NCBI GenBank assembly: GCA_943368345.1
Contig: CALRKY020000020.1
Coordinates: 1 to 58,619 of the forward strand
Length of the DNA: 58,619 nucleotides
DNA from: JADCGM01 sp943368345
Lineage (GTDB): Bacteria; Pseudomonadota; Alphaproteobacteria; Sphingomonadales; Sphingomonadaceae
Direction: 5' to 3'
Each line of letters begins with the position of its first letter. Positions within the stretch are counted from its first letter, which is position 1. Made by a program: the position numbers and the translations under genes. The notes beneath the pieces were generated by a model that saw nothing but the letters and a program-made list of their open reading frames with translations, ran no database searches and had not been told where the DNA came from. This document shows positions 16,238 through 24,715 of the stretch, piece by piece.

Positions 16238-17830
16238 ATGTCACCCGTCATCGGCACACCCGCCCCCGCGTCAGACCCGGATTTCAAGCGAAACGACGCC
16301 GCCATGCGCGGACTGGTCGAAGACCTGCGCACCCTAACCGCCAAAATTGCCCGTGGCGGACCCGCCGCATCGCGCGACCGCCATGTAGCGCGCGGCAAGC
16401 TGTTGCCAAGGGAGCGGGTCGAACGGCTGCTTGACCCGGGCAGCGCCTTTCTGGAAATCGCCCAGATTGCCGCGCACGATGTGTACGGCGAGGATGTTCC
16501 GGCAGCGGGGATGATTGCCGGGGTCGGTCAGGTTTCGGGCCGCACCTGTGTCATCGTCTGCAACGACCCGACGGTGAAGGGCGGCAGCTATTATCCGCTG
16601 ACCGTCAAAAAGCATCTGCGAGCGCAGGAAATTGCGGCCCAAAATCGACTGCCCTGCCTGTATCTGGTCGATTCCGGAGGGGCCAACCTGCCGCGTCAGG
16701 ATGAGGTCTTCCCCGACCGCGACCACTTCGGCCGTATCTTCTATAATCAGGCGAACATGTCGGCGCAAAGCCTTGCGCAGATTGCAATTGTCATGGGCAG
16801 TTGCACCGCGGGCGGAGCCTATGTTCCGGCGATGTCCGATGAAACGGTGATCGTCCAGAACCAGGGAACGATCTTTCTGGCTGGACCCCCACTGGTCAAG
16901 GCGGCGACTGGCGAGGAAGTCACCGCCGAGGAACTGGGCGGTGGCGATGTCCACACCCGCGTGTCCGGCGTTGCCGATCATCTGGCCTCCAATGACGCCC
17001 ATGCGCTGGAGATTGCCCGGAACATCGTGGCGACGCTGCCACCGGCGGCACCGTCGATGGTCAACCAGCGCACGGCAAAGCCACCGCGCTTTGACGCGAC
17101 CGAGATTTACGGGCTGATCCCGTCCGATGTCCGCCAGCCCTATGATGTCCGCGCCGTCATCGCCCGCATTGTCGATGACAGCGCGTTCGATGAATTCAAG
17201 GCGCGCTTCGGTGAAACCCTCGTCACGGGCTTTGCGCATGTCGAGGGCCTGCCCGTCGGCATCATCGCCAACAACGGCATCCTGTTCGGCGAAGCGGCGC
17301 AAAAGGGCGCGCATTTCATCGAGCTGTGCTGCGCCCGCAAAATCCCGCTGCTGTTCCTTCAGAACATCTCGGGCTTCATGGTCGGCAAGCGCTACGAGAA
17401 CGAAGGCATCGCCAAACACGGCGCGAAGATGGTGACCGCCGTCGCCTGCGCCGCTGTGCCCAAGATCACCGTCGTCATCGGCGGCAGTTTCGGCGCGGGC
17501 AATTACGGCATGTGCGGCAGGGCCTATTCCCCTCGCTTCCTGTGGATGTGGCCAAACGCGCGGATCAGCGTGATGGGCGGCGAACAAGCGGCGTCAGTGC
17601 TCGCCACGGTCAAGTCCGGCGGCTTTGCCTCAGCGAAGGATGAGGAGGCGTTCAAGTCGCCAATCCGGGCCCAGTATGAAAGTCAGGGCCACCCCTATTA
17701 TTCCTCGGCGCGGCTTTGGGATGATGGTGTTATTGACCCGGCAGCGACGCGGCAGGTCGTCGCCTTGTCCCTCGCCGCCGCACTCAACGCCCCGATCCCG
17801 GAAACCCGCTTCGGCACCTTCCGGATGTGA
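16238..17830 (+). CDS. mccB: methylcrotonyl-CoA carboxylase carboxyltransferase (beta) subunit
   Basis: With the biotin-carrying alpha subunit it carboxylates 3-methylcrotonyl-CoA in leucine breakdown. 530 residues, family length. Crotonase-fold halves are visible: the N-terminal part with LLPRERVERLLDPGSAFLE and LVDSGGANLPRQDEVFPD (the MCC-type form), then GSCTAGGAYVPAMSDE, and in the C-terminal half FLQNISGFMVGKRYENEG and GSFGAGNYGMCGRAYSPRF. A TTG at 16202 is in frame, overlapping btuD, but the ATG at 16238 gives the usual N-terminus. The hydratase gene overlaps its stop codon. Confidence 0.95.
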   Translation: MSPVIGTPAPASDPDFKRNDAAMRGLVEDLRTLTAKIARGGPAASRDRHVARGKLLPRERVERLLDPGSAFLEIAQIAAHDVYGEDVPAAGMIAGVGQVSGRTCVIVCNDPTVKGGSYYPLTVKKHLRAQEIAAQNRLPCLYLVDSGGANLPRQDEVFPDRDHFGRIFYNQANMSAQSLAQIAIVMGSCTAGGAYVPAMSDETVIVQNQGTIFLAGPPLVKAATGEEVTAEELGGGDVHTRVSGVADHLASNDAHALEIARNIVATLPPAAPSMVNQRTAKPPRFDATEIYGLIPSDVRQPYDVRAVIARIVDDSAFDEFKARFGETLVTGFAHVEGLPVGIIANNGILFGEAAQKGAHFIELCCARKIPLLFLQNISGFMVGKRYENEGIAKHGAKMVTAVACAAVPKITVVIGGSFGAGNYGMCGRAYSPRFLWMWPNARISVMGGEQAASVLATVKSGGFASAKDEEAFKSPIRAQYESQGHPYYSSARLWDDGVIDPAATRQVVALSLAAALNAPIPETRFGTFRM

Positions 17831-18618
17831 TGGGGGTGGCCGCTCTACTCCTCGACATTGACGATCGCGGCATTGCGCAGGTCACGCTCAATCGCCCTGA
17901 GCGGCACAATGCCTTTGACGAGGCCTTGATCGCGGCCTTGACCACGGCCTTCACCGATCTTGCCGAACAATCCGGCCTTCGGACCGTTGTGCTTCGCGGC
18001 AACGGTCCCTCCTTCTGCGCTGGCGCCGACCTTGACTGGATGAAGCGCGCCGCTGGCTGGACCGAAGCGGAGAATATCACCGATGCGCTGAAACTGTCCG
18101 ACATGCTGGCGGCGATTTCGGCCTGTGCCGTTCCGGTTATCGCCGTCGCGCATGGTGGGGTCTATGGCGGCGGGGTTGGGCTGATCGCCTGTGCCGACAT
18201 GGTGGTTGCGGCACCTGATGCCAAATTCCGGCTGTCCGAAGTCCGGTTGGGCCTGACCCCGGCGACAATCTCACCATTTGTTGTTGCAGCCATCGGGGCC
18301 CGCCATGCCCGCCGCTATTTCGCGACCGCCGAATTATTCGGTGCGGAGGCTGCCCACCATATCGGCCTGGTCCATGAAGTTGCGACTGATCCCGGCGCCC
18401 AGGTCGAAGCCTGGATCGCGGCAATCCTGGAGGCCGCCCCCGGTGCCGTTGCCGATGCCCATCGGCTGGTCACCGATGTTGCCGGCCGTGCCATCACCCC
18501 CGACCTCCGGGCCGAAACCGCCCGGCGGATCGCTGCCCGCCGCGCCTCTGCGGAGGGACGGGAGGGTGTCAGCGCCTTTCTTGCCAAGCGCAAACCAAAT
18601 TGGGTTCCCCATGCGTAA
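17830..18618 (+). CDS. liuC: enoyl-CoA hydratase family, probable methylglutaconyl-CoA hydratase
   Basis: A crotonase-fold protein of 262 residues. LNRPERHNAFDEALI, SFCAGADLDWMKR (oxyanion loop), then HGGVYGGGVGLIACADMVVA and FRLSEVRLGLTPATISPFV match the family; the last segment is typical of methylglutaconyl-CoA hydratases. The step is hydration of 3-methylglutaconyl-CoA to HMG-CoA. Position between the two MCC subunit genes supports the assignment. The ATG at 17830 overlaps the mccB stop by one base; a GTG one codon upstream is also possible. It overlaps mccA by eight bases. Confidence 0.88.
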   Translation: MGVAALLLDIDDRGIAQVTLNRPERHNAFDEALIAALTTAFTDLAEQSGLRTVVLRGNGPSFCAGADLDWMKRAAGWTEAENITDALKLSDMLAAISACAVPVIAVAHGGVYGGGVGLIACADMVVAAPDAKFRLSEVRLGLTPATISPFVVAAIGARHARRYFATAELFGAEAAHHIGLVHEVATDPGAQVEAWIAAILEAAPGAVADAHRLVTDVAGRAITPDLRAETARRIAARRASAEGREGVSAFLAKRKPNWVPHA

Positions 18619-20584
18619 AATCCTCATCGCTAACCGGGCCGAAATTGCCCGCCGGATCATCCGCACCGCCCACCGGATGGGGCTGGAGACGGTCGCCCTC
18701 TATTCCGATGCCGATGCCGGGGCACCGCATGTCCGGGAGGCGACACAGGCCGTCCATATCGGTCCGCCCCCTGCCGTCGATTCCTATCTGGATATCGACA
18801 AAATTCTGGCAGCAGCCCGCAAGTCCGGCGCGGATGCCATCCACCCCGGCTACGGCTTCCTGTCGGAAAATGCCGATTTTGCCGATGCGGTGCGGGCCGA
18901 GGGGCTGGTGTTTATCGGGCCACCCGGCAACGCGATGCGGGTCATGGGCCTGAAGGACGGGGCCAAGGCGGCGATGAAGAAGGCCGGTGTGCCGATCACC
19001 CCGGGCTATCAGGGCAAGGACCAGGCCCTCCCCCGGCTGGAAATGGCGGCGCAGGCCATCGGCTATCCGCTGCTGATCAAGGCGGTGGCGGGTGGCGGCG
19101 GCAAGGGCATGCGCCGGGTCGATTCACCGGCGGAATTTGGCGATGCCCTGATCGCGGCGCAGCGGGAGGCGGCCCGGTCATTCGGCAATGACGGCGTGCT
19201 GATCGAAAAACTGATCCAGCGTCCCCGCCATGTCGAGGTTCAGGTGTTCGCTGACAGCCACGGCAATGTCGTGCATCTGTTTGAACGCGATTGCTCCCTG
19301 CAACGCCGCCATCAAAAAGTGATTGAGGAGGCCCCTGCCCCCGGCCTCAGCCCGCGCCTGCGCCATACGCTGGGCATCGCCGCGATCACCGCCGCAACCG
19401 CGATAAACTACGAGGGTGCCGGGACCATCGAGTTCATCCTTGATACCGATGCGCTTGATGCGAATGGCGACCCGGCCTTTTACTTCATGGAAATGAACAC
19501 CCGGTTGCAGGTTGAACATCCGGTCTCTGAGTTGATCACCGGATATGATCTCGTCGAATGGCAAATCCGCGTCGCACGCGGCGAACGGCTTCCGGCGCTG
19601 CAGGATGATATCCGGGAGACCGGCCATGCGGTTGAAGCACGGCTTTATGCCGAAGACCCCGACAGCGGCTTCCTGCCGTCCATTGGCCCGTTGCTGCGGC
19701 TAGAACTACCCGATACCGCCCCCGGCGTCCGCATCGACAGCGGCGTGGAGCAGGGCGGCGAAGTCTCCATCCACTATGACCCGATGATTGCCAAGGTCAT
19801 TGCCTATGGGGCCGACCGCAATGTCGCGATTGACCGGCTGGTGGCCGCACTCGATGGCTGTGTCGTCGACGGGGTCAAGACCAACCGCGCCTTCCTCGCC
19901 CGGCTGGCCGATCACCCGGCATTTCGCAGTGGGGACATCGACACGGGCTTCATCCAGCGTCACCACGACGAATTGTTCAGCCTCGCCGAAATACCTGACC
20001 GTGTCCTCGCCATCGCCGCCCTCGCGCTGATCGCTCAGGCCGACGACCGACCAGCGACCACGATGTTCGAACGGCTGTCGGGTTTCCGGGTCAATCTCCC
20101 GGCCCAGCGGCACATCGACCTCTATGTCGGGGATACCGTCCATTCGCTTTCGATCCAGGCGAACCATATTGCTGGCCTCGCCGACCCGTTGACCGCAACC
20201 GGCCGCTGGCGCGGAGGAACGACGTTCGAGGCCGATTTTGGCGGGGAGATTGTGCGCGCCGTCGTGCTGATCGGTGAATCCGCTATCGAAGTCCGACTCG
20301 GTGGCCGCGCCTTCCGGATCGGAACCAGACCTGCCACAGCCGCTGCCATTGCAGACGCCACTGATGGCAAAATCCGGGCTCCCATGCCCGGCCGCATCCT
20401 GTCACTGGGCGTTGCCGTCGGTCAAAGCGTCGAAGCCGGCGATCGGCTGCTGGTGCTCGAAGCCATGAAAATGGAACACCGCCTGAACGCGCCTGCCAAG
20501 GGGAAAATCAGCGCCATATCGGTCGCGGAAGGTGACCAGGTTAGTGAAGGTGCCGTTTTGGTTGAGATAATGGCGGAGTCCTGA
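18611..20584 (+). CDS. mccA: methylcrotonyl-CoA carboxylase biotin-carrying (alpha) subunit
   Basis: Carboxylates its own biotin using ATP and bicarbonate. 657 residues. The N-terminal biotin carboxylase begins MRKILIANRAEIARRIIRTA, with KAVAGGGGKGMRRV (ATP-binding loop) and YFMEMNTRLQVEHPVSE (catalytic region). After a BT-type linker domain the C-terminus carries the biotinyl domain, with Lys620 in EAMKMEH as the biotin site. The frame is open from 18278, but this is overlap with the hydratase; only the ATG at 18611 gives the family N-terminus. It is followed within two bases by the dehydrogenase gene. Confidence 0.95.
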   Translation: MRKILIANRAEIARRIIRTAHRMGLETVALYSDADAGAPHVREATQAVHIGPPPAVDSYLDIDKILAAARKSGADAIHPGYGFLSENADFADAVRAEGLVFIGPPGNAMRVMGLKDGAKAAMKKAGVPITPGYQGKDQALPRLEMAAQAIGYPLLIKAVAGGGGKGMRRVDSPAEFGDALIAAQREAARSFGNDGVLIEKLIQRPRHVEVQVFADSHGNVVHLFERDCSLQRRHQKVIEEAPAPGLSPRLRHTLGIAAITAATAINYEGAGTIEFILDTDALDANGDPAFYFMEMNTRLQVEHPVSELITGYDLVEWQIRVARGERLPALQDDIRETGHAVEARLYAEDPDSGFLPSIGPLLRLELPDTAPGVRIDSGVEQGGEVSIHYDPMIAKVIAYGADRNVAIDRLVAALDGCVVDGVKTNRAFLARLADHPAFRSGDIDTGFIQRHHDELFSLAEIPDRVLAIAALALIAQADDRPATTMFERLSGFRVNLPAQRHIDLYVGDTVHSLSIQANHIAGLADPLTATGRWRGGTTFEADFGGEIVRAVVLIGESAIEVRLGGRAFRIGTRPATAAAIADATDGKIRAPMPGRILSLGVAVGQSVEAGDRLLVLEAMKMEHRLNAPAKGKISAISVAEGDQVSEGAVLVEIMAES

Positions 20585-20586
20585 CT

Positions 20587-21750
20587 ATGACCTACCCCAC
20601 CCTGCGCTTCGCCCACGGCGAGACCATCGACATGTTGCGCGACATGGTTCGCGACTTTGCGCAAAGCGAAATCGCACCACGTGCGGCGGAGATTGATGCG
20701 ACCAACAGCTTCCCGCGTGATCTCTGGCCCAAACTCGGGGCACTCGGCCTGCACGGCATCACGGTCAGCGAGGCGGATGGCGGGACGGGACTTGGTTATC
20801 TCGCCCATGTCATCGCGGTGGAGGAGATCAGCCGGGCCTCCGCCTCGGTCGCGCTCAGCTACGGTGCGCATTCCAACCTGTGCATCAACCAGATCGCCCG
20901 GCACGGCACGGCGGAGCAGAAGGCGAAGTATCTGCCGAAACTGATGTCGGGAGACCATGTCGGCAGCCTCGCCATGTCTGAATCCGGGGCCGGGTCCGAC
21001 GTCGTGTCGATGAAGCTCCGGGCCGACCGGCGGAACGACTGCTATGTCCTCAACGGCAACAAGATGTGGATCACCAACGGGCCGCATGCCGACACGCTGG
21101 TGGTCTATGCCAAGACCGACCCGGCGGCGAAGTCGCGCGGCATGACCGCCTTCCTCGTCGAGAAGGGTTACAAAGGATTTTCGACGGCGCAAAAGCTCGA
21201 CAAGCTCGGCATGCGCGGCTCCGACACCTGCGAACTGGTGTTTGAGGATTGCGAGGTCCCGTATGAAAATGTGCTGGGGGAGGAAGGGCGCGGCGCCGCT
21301 GTCCTGATGTCCGGCCTCGACTATGAGCGCGTCGTGCTGTCCGGCGGCCCCTTGGGCATCATGCAGGCCTGCCTCGATGTCACCCTGCCCTATGTCCATG
21401 AGCGGCAGCAATTCGGCCAACCCATCGGTACCTTTCAGCTGATGCAGGGCAAGATCGCCGATATGTATGTCGCGCTGTCGACCGCCCGGGCCTATGTCTA
21501 TGCGGTGGCGGAGGCCTGCGACCGGGGCGAGACCGCCCGCAAGGATGCCGCCGGTTGCATCCTCTATTCGGCTGAGAAAGCCACCTGGATGGCGCTGGAG
21601 GCGATCCAGGCGCTGGGCGGCAACGGCTATACCAGCGACTATCCGACCGGACGGCTGCTGCGCGATGCCAAACTCTATGAGATCGGGGCGGGCACCAGCG
21701 AAATCCGCCGCTTCCTGATTGGCCGGGAATTGTTCGAAGAAACCAAATGA
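20587..21750 (+). CDS. ivd: isovaleryl-CoA dehydrogenase
   Basis: FAD-dependent oxidation of isovaleryl-CoA to 3-methylcrotonyl-CoA, the step before MCC in leucine degradation. 387 residues. Acyl-CoA dehydrogenase signatures: LAMSESGAGSDVVSM, WITNGPHADTLVVYAKT, and QALGGNGYTSDYPTGRLLRD near the C-terminus. The catalytic Glu sits at 247 in LDYERVVLSGGPLG, the position typical of isovaleryl-CoA dehydrogenases rather than of short-chain enzymes, where the base lies near the C-terminus. It completes a mccB-liuC-mccA-ivd cluster; HMG-CoA lyase, the last enzyme, is absent from the window. Confidence 0.93.
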   Translation: MTYPTLRFAHGETIDMLRDMVRDFAQSEIAPRAAEIDATNSFPRDLWPKLGALGLHGITVSEADGGTGLGYLAHVIAVEEISRASASVALSYGAHSNLCINQIARHGTAEQKAKYLPKLMSGDHVGSLAMSESGAGSDVVSMKLRADRRNDCYVLNGNKMWITNGPHADTLVVYAKTDPAAKSRGMTAFLVEKGYKGFSTAQKLDKLGMRGSDTCELVFEDCEVPYENVLGEEGRGAAVLMSGLDYERVVLSGGPLGIMQACLDVTLPYVHERQQFGQPIGTFQLMQGKIADMYVALSTARAYVYAVAEACDRGETARKDAAGCILYSAEKATWMALEAIQALGGNGYTSDYPTGRLLRDAKLYEIGAGTSEIRRFLIGRELFEETK

Positions 21751-22256
21751 GGCGGCTCGGCGCTGTGCTGGCCGGGGGCGGCAGTCGGCGCTTTGGCAGC
21801 GACAAAGCGGTGGCGCTCTGGAACGGTCGGACGCTGATTGATCATGTGATGGATCGTCTGGGCAAGCAGGTCGATCATCTGATCATTGTTGGGCGCGATG
21901 GCGGTATTCCGGACCGGCCCGCCCCCGACATGGGGCCGCTCGGTGGGCTATGCGCTGCCCTCGCCTATGCTGCCGCGCATGGCTTCGACACGGTGCTGAC
22001 CGCTGCCTGTGACATGCCGGTGCTGCCCGATGACCTTGCCGCCCTGCTCGCCCCCGGCCCCGCCTGCCTCGCCAGCCAGCCGCTGATCGGCCTATGGCCT
22101 GCAATGCTCGCCCAAGAGCTCGACGCCCATCTCGCCACAACCAGCGACCTGTCGATGCGCGGCTGGATCAACCGCAGCAGCGCGCGGCTGGTCACCGGCG
22201 TTGACCTGCCGAACATCAACAGGCCAGCGGACCTACAATCGCTTCAATTGGAATAG
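21747..22256 (+). CDS. mobA: molybdenum cofactor guanylyltransferase MobA
   Basis: Transfers GMP to molybdopterin to form the guanine dinucleotide cofactor. A short version of 169 residues. The N-terminal nucleotide-binding loop is LAGGGSRRFGSDKA (residues 8-21), with the later DMGPLGGLCAALAY and the metal-binding AACDMPVLPDDL. The C-terminal part is somewhat shorter than in E. coli MobA (194 residues). ATGA overlap with ivd places it at the end of the leucine degradation operon, with no metabolic link evident. moaC and moeA lie some 34 kb away in this window. Confidence 0.88.
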   Translation: MRRLGAVLAGGGSRRFGSDKAVALWNGRTLIDHVMDRLGKQVDHLIIVGRDGGIPDRPAPDMGPLGGLCAALAYAAAHGFDTVLTAACDMPVLPDDLAALLAPGPACLASQPLIGLWPAMLAQELDAHLATTSDLSMRGWINRSSARLVTGVDLPNINRPADLQSLQLE

Positions 22257-22259
22257 ATG

Positions 22260-22373
22260 TGCCCAAATTCGCACGGAGAGGCAGGCTGGAGCGCGTTGAT
22301 GGGATTTCTGGACTGGAACATTACCGGAACATCTAACGCGCCCAGAGGGCAGTTTACGGGCGAATTTGGGGCA
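22260..22373. repeat. nested imperfect inverted repeat between convergent genes
   Basis: Outer arms TGCCC-AAATTCGC (from 22260) and GCGAATTTGGGGCA (ends 22373) are inverted copies with one extra base. Inner arms GCGCGTT-GATG (22291-22301) and CATC-TAACGCGC (22330-22341) are again inverted with one extra base. The spacers between also show partial complementarity, so the 114 bases can fold into one long hairpin with an apical loop of about 28 bases. It fills nearly the whole gap between mobA (+) and the DUF1993 gene (-). It may be a bidirectional terminator or a small MITE-like element. Confidence 0.7.
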
Positions 22374-22381
22374 TTGCCCTC

Positions 22382-22888
22382 TTACACCCCGCCGAGATAG
22401 TCCATCTTGCCGATCTCGACCCCCCGGTGCCGCAGCAGCGCATAGGCCGTCGTCACATGGAAGAAGAAATTCGGCAGCACGAAATTCAACAGGAAATCCT
22501 GCCCCTTGAAGTTGAACTCGCGCGGCCCGGCCTTCAGCACGATGGCGCGAACCTCGCTGCCATCGATATCGCTCGCCGGCACGCTCCGGATATAGTCGAG
22601 CGTTTTCGCAATGCGCGCCTGCAGTTCGGCAATCGTCACCTCGTCATCGGCAAAGCTCGGCGGCTCCATACCGGCCAGCCGCGCCACGCCGCCCTTGGCG
22701 CTGTCGGAGGCAATCTGCACCTGCCGCGACAGTGGCGCCATGTCGGGTGCGAGCCGCGACCCCAGCAGGTCGGCTTCGTCAATGCCCTTGGCCGCAACAA
22801 ACGCCGCCCCCTTGTCGAGCAGCTTCGACAGGACAGCAAGCTGGCGGGTCAACGGTCCGAGGGCGGCTTGGGAGAGGGTGATGGTCAT
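22382..22888 (-). CDS. DUF1993 family protein
   Basis: 168 residues, beginning MTITLSQAALGPLTRQLAVL and containing LNFVLPNFFFHVTTAYALLRHRGVEIGK near the C-terminus. This arrangement (helical, a conserved F..HV..AY.LLR.HGV..GK.D near the end) is that of the DUF1993 family, distantly related to DinB-like four-helix bundles. No function is known. No signal peptide or membrane segment is seen, so it is presumably cytosolic. It is a single gene, divergent from the FAD monooxygenase. Confidence 0.8.
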   Translation of the reverse strand: MTITLSQAALGPLTRQLAVLSKLLDKGAAFVAAKGIDEADLLGSRLAPDMAPLSRQVQIASDSAKGGVARLAGMEPPSFADDEVTIAELQARIAKTLDYIRSVPASDIDGSEVRAIVLKAGPREFNFKGQDFLLNFVLPNFFFHVTTAYALLRHRGVEIGKMDYLGGV

Positions 22889-22910
22889 GGGGGTCCTTAG
22901 CTAGGTGTCG

Positions 22911-22920
22911 GTATCGATAC
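22911..22920. promoter_or_regulatory. 10-base perfect palindrome in the divergent promoter region
   Basis: GTATCGATAC lies 22 bases upstream of the DUF1993 start codon in a 143-base divergent region (22889-23031) that is clearly AT-richer than its surroundings. It could be an operator. No regulator gene is adjacent. Confidence 0.25.
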
Positions 22921-23031
22921 ACGTTTAACATAGTCCTGTTTGAATAGGTCGGACATCCGCTCAAATATTTTCGAAAGGCAATTCTTGCAGCGCACGTTGG
23001 CCGGTTGCTGATTTCCGTTTAGTCGATAGCC

Positions 23032-24279
23032 ATGAAATCACTCAAAATCGCCGTGGCAGGCTGCGGTCCTGCAGGTCTCGCTGCCGCGCTGATGCTCCAT
23101 GGCGGCGGCCATTCGGTAACGCTATTCGAGCGATTTGACACACCTCAACCCATCGGTTCTGGACTGATAATCCAACCGACAGGACTTGCGGTTCTTCGCC
23201 AACTTGGCCTGGAGACCGCTATCTTGGCTCACGGGATGAAGATCGACCGCCTTCTAGGGAAAACTGGGTCGGGACGGACTGTGCTCGACGTACGGTATCG
23301 GTCGCTGGGACACGGTGCCCATTTCGGCGTCGGCATCCACCGGGCAACGCTGTTCACCATTCTCTATGGCGCCGTCGCGGCCAACAGGATTCCTGTCATG
23401 ACCGGTCGCGCCATTTCTGGAAGCGTCATGGTCGGCCAGCAACGTTCGATGATATTTGGTGACGGTAGCAGGTCTGGCCCCTTCGATCTGATAGTCGATG
23501 CGCTAGGAACCAAGACAACACTTGCACCAGTCGAAGGACGCGAATTGGCCTATGGTGCGCTTTGGGCAACACTGGACTGGCCGGATGGTCTCGATTTTAT
23601 GCCGAATGCTTTGGAGCAACGGTATCGCGCCGCTAGCAGAATGGCCGGTGTACTACCAATTGGAACATCGACGACTGATATTCAGAAAAAAGCAGCCTTT
23701 TTTTGGTCACTCCGGGCGGACCACCTTCAATGCTGGCAGGCTGCGGGGCTCGCCGCTTGGAAGCATGAGGTATTGGCCCTCTGGCCTGCCCTCGACCCAC
23801 TGCTTGTTCAAATCCACTCTGCGGATCAACTCACCTTTGCGCATTACTCCCATCGAACCCTACAACGGCCCGCTGAGCCGCGCTTGATCCACATCGGTGA
23901 CGCTTGGCATTCGGCAAGTCCGCAGTTGGGTCAGGGCGCGAATATGGCATTGCTTGATGCCTATGCGCTGGCACTAGGTCTCCGACAGCAAAGCGATATC
24001 GATGCAGCGATTGCCAAGGCTGTATTTCTACGGCGTAGCCACATACGCTTATATCAAGCGCTGACGGCTTTTTTCACGCCGGTTTATCAGTCAGACAGTC
24101 GCTGGATTCCGATCATTAGAGATCGACTGGTGGGGCCGCTCTCAAAGCTTTGGCCTGCTACATGGATACAAACCGCAATTGTGAGCGGTCTGATCGGCGA
24201 TCCATTAGGGAAGCTTGGGTTGCGCTCGAATCATAACCGTGAAGCTACGACTTCGGCGGGTCAGCGATCATTGCGGTGA
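23032..24279 (+). CDS. FAD-dependent monooxygenase / oxidoreductase
   Basis: 415 residues. The N-terminal dinucleotide-binding motif is IAVAGCGPAGLAAALML (about 5-21), with the acidic end of strand two in VTLFERFD. The second FAD motif is HIGDAWHSASPQLGQGANMALLDAYAL, the GD...P..GQG.N.a..DA pattern of aromatic-ring-hydroxylase-like (PHBH-fold) enzymes. The substrate is unknown. Codon use and base composition are noticeably AT-richer than in the flanking genes, suggesting acquisition from elsewhere. The 3' end overlaps the end of the convergent fabZ by 35 bases. Confidence 0.78.
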   Translation: MKSLKIAVAGCGPAGLAAALMLHGGGHSVTLFERFDTPQPIGSGLIIQPTGLAVLRQLGLETAILAHGMKIDRLLGKTGSGRTVLDVRYRSLGHGAHFGVGIHRATLFTILYGAVAANRIPVMTGRAISGSVMVGQQRSMIFGDGSRSGPFDLIVDALGTKTTLAPVEGRELAYGALWATLDWPDGLDFMPNALEQRYRAASRMAGVLPIGTSTTDIQKKAAFFWSLRADHLQCWQAAGLAAWKHEVLALWPALDPLLVQIHSADQLTFAHYSHRTLQRPAEPRLIHIGDAWHSASPQLGQGANMALLDAYALALGLRQQSDIDAAIAKAVFLRRSHIRLYQALTAFFTPVYQSDSRWIPIIRDRLVGPLSKLWPATWIQTAIVSGLIGDPLGKLGLRSNHNREATTSAGQRSLR

Positions 24280-24715
24280 AATTTGCCTGGGCGACGACCT
24301 TGCCATCCACCACCGCTTTCCCCGCGAATTTGCACACTGTCGCTCGCTTCTGGACGAAGGCGACGTGCAATTCCATAAGGCAGCCCGGTTCTACTGGCGC
24401 GCGAAACTTCGCTTCGTCGATGGCCATGAAATAGACCAGCTTGCCGCTCCCGGCCAGACCCATTGACTGGACGGCGAGGACACCGGCGGTTTGCGCCAGC
24501 GCCTCGACGATCAGCACACCGGGCATGATCGGGCGGCCGGGGAAATGGCCGGCGAAAAACGGTTCGTTGATCGTGACCGCCTTGATGCCGACCGCCGACA
24601 CGTCGGGGACAATGTCCCGGACGCGGTCGACGAGCAGCATCGGGTAGCGGTGCGGAATCAGCGCCATCACCGCCGTGACGCCGACGGTGTCGAGCTGAGA
24701 CGCCGCCTCGGTCAC
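24245..24715 (-). CDS. fabZ: 3-hydroxyacyl-ACP dehydratase FabZ
   Basis: Dehydrates 3-hydroxyacyl-ACP in fatty acid elongation. 156 residues. Catalytic His57 in FFAGHFPGRPIMPGV and Glu71 in LIVEALAQTAG; IPHRYPMLLVDRV is the usual N-terminal motif. It starts at a GTG whose bases overlap the stop of the upstream OmpH gene (GTGA). In most Gram-negatives lpxD precedes and lpxA follows fabZ; both are missing here. Its 3' end runs 35 bases into the monooxygenase gene. Confidence 0.96.
   Translation of the reverse strand: MTEAASQLDTVGVTAVMALIPHRYPMLLVDRVRDIVPDVSAVGIKAVTINEPFFAGHFPGRPIMPGVLIVEALAQTAGVLAVQSMGLAGSGKLVYFMAIDEAKFRAPVEPGCLMELHVAFVQKRATVCKFAGKAVVDGKVVAQANFTAMIADPPKS

Noticed and set aside
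16334..17587. 417-codon open frame on the minus strand
   Set aside because: Entirely antisense to mccB, with a composition rich in His, Arg and Gly and no family motif; it is a GC-rich shadow of a certain gene.
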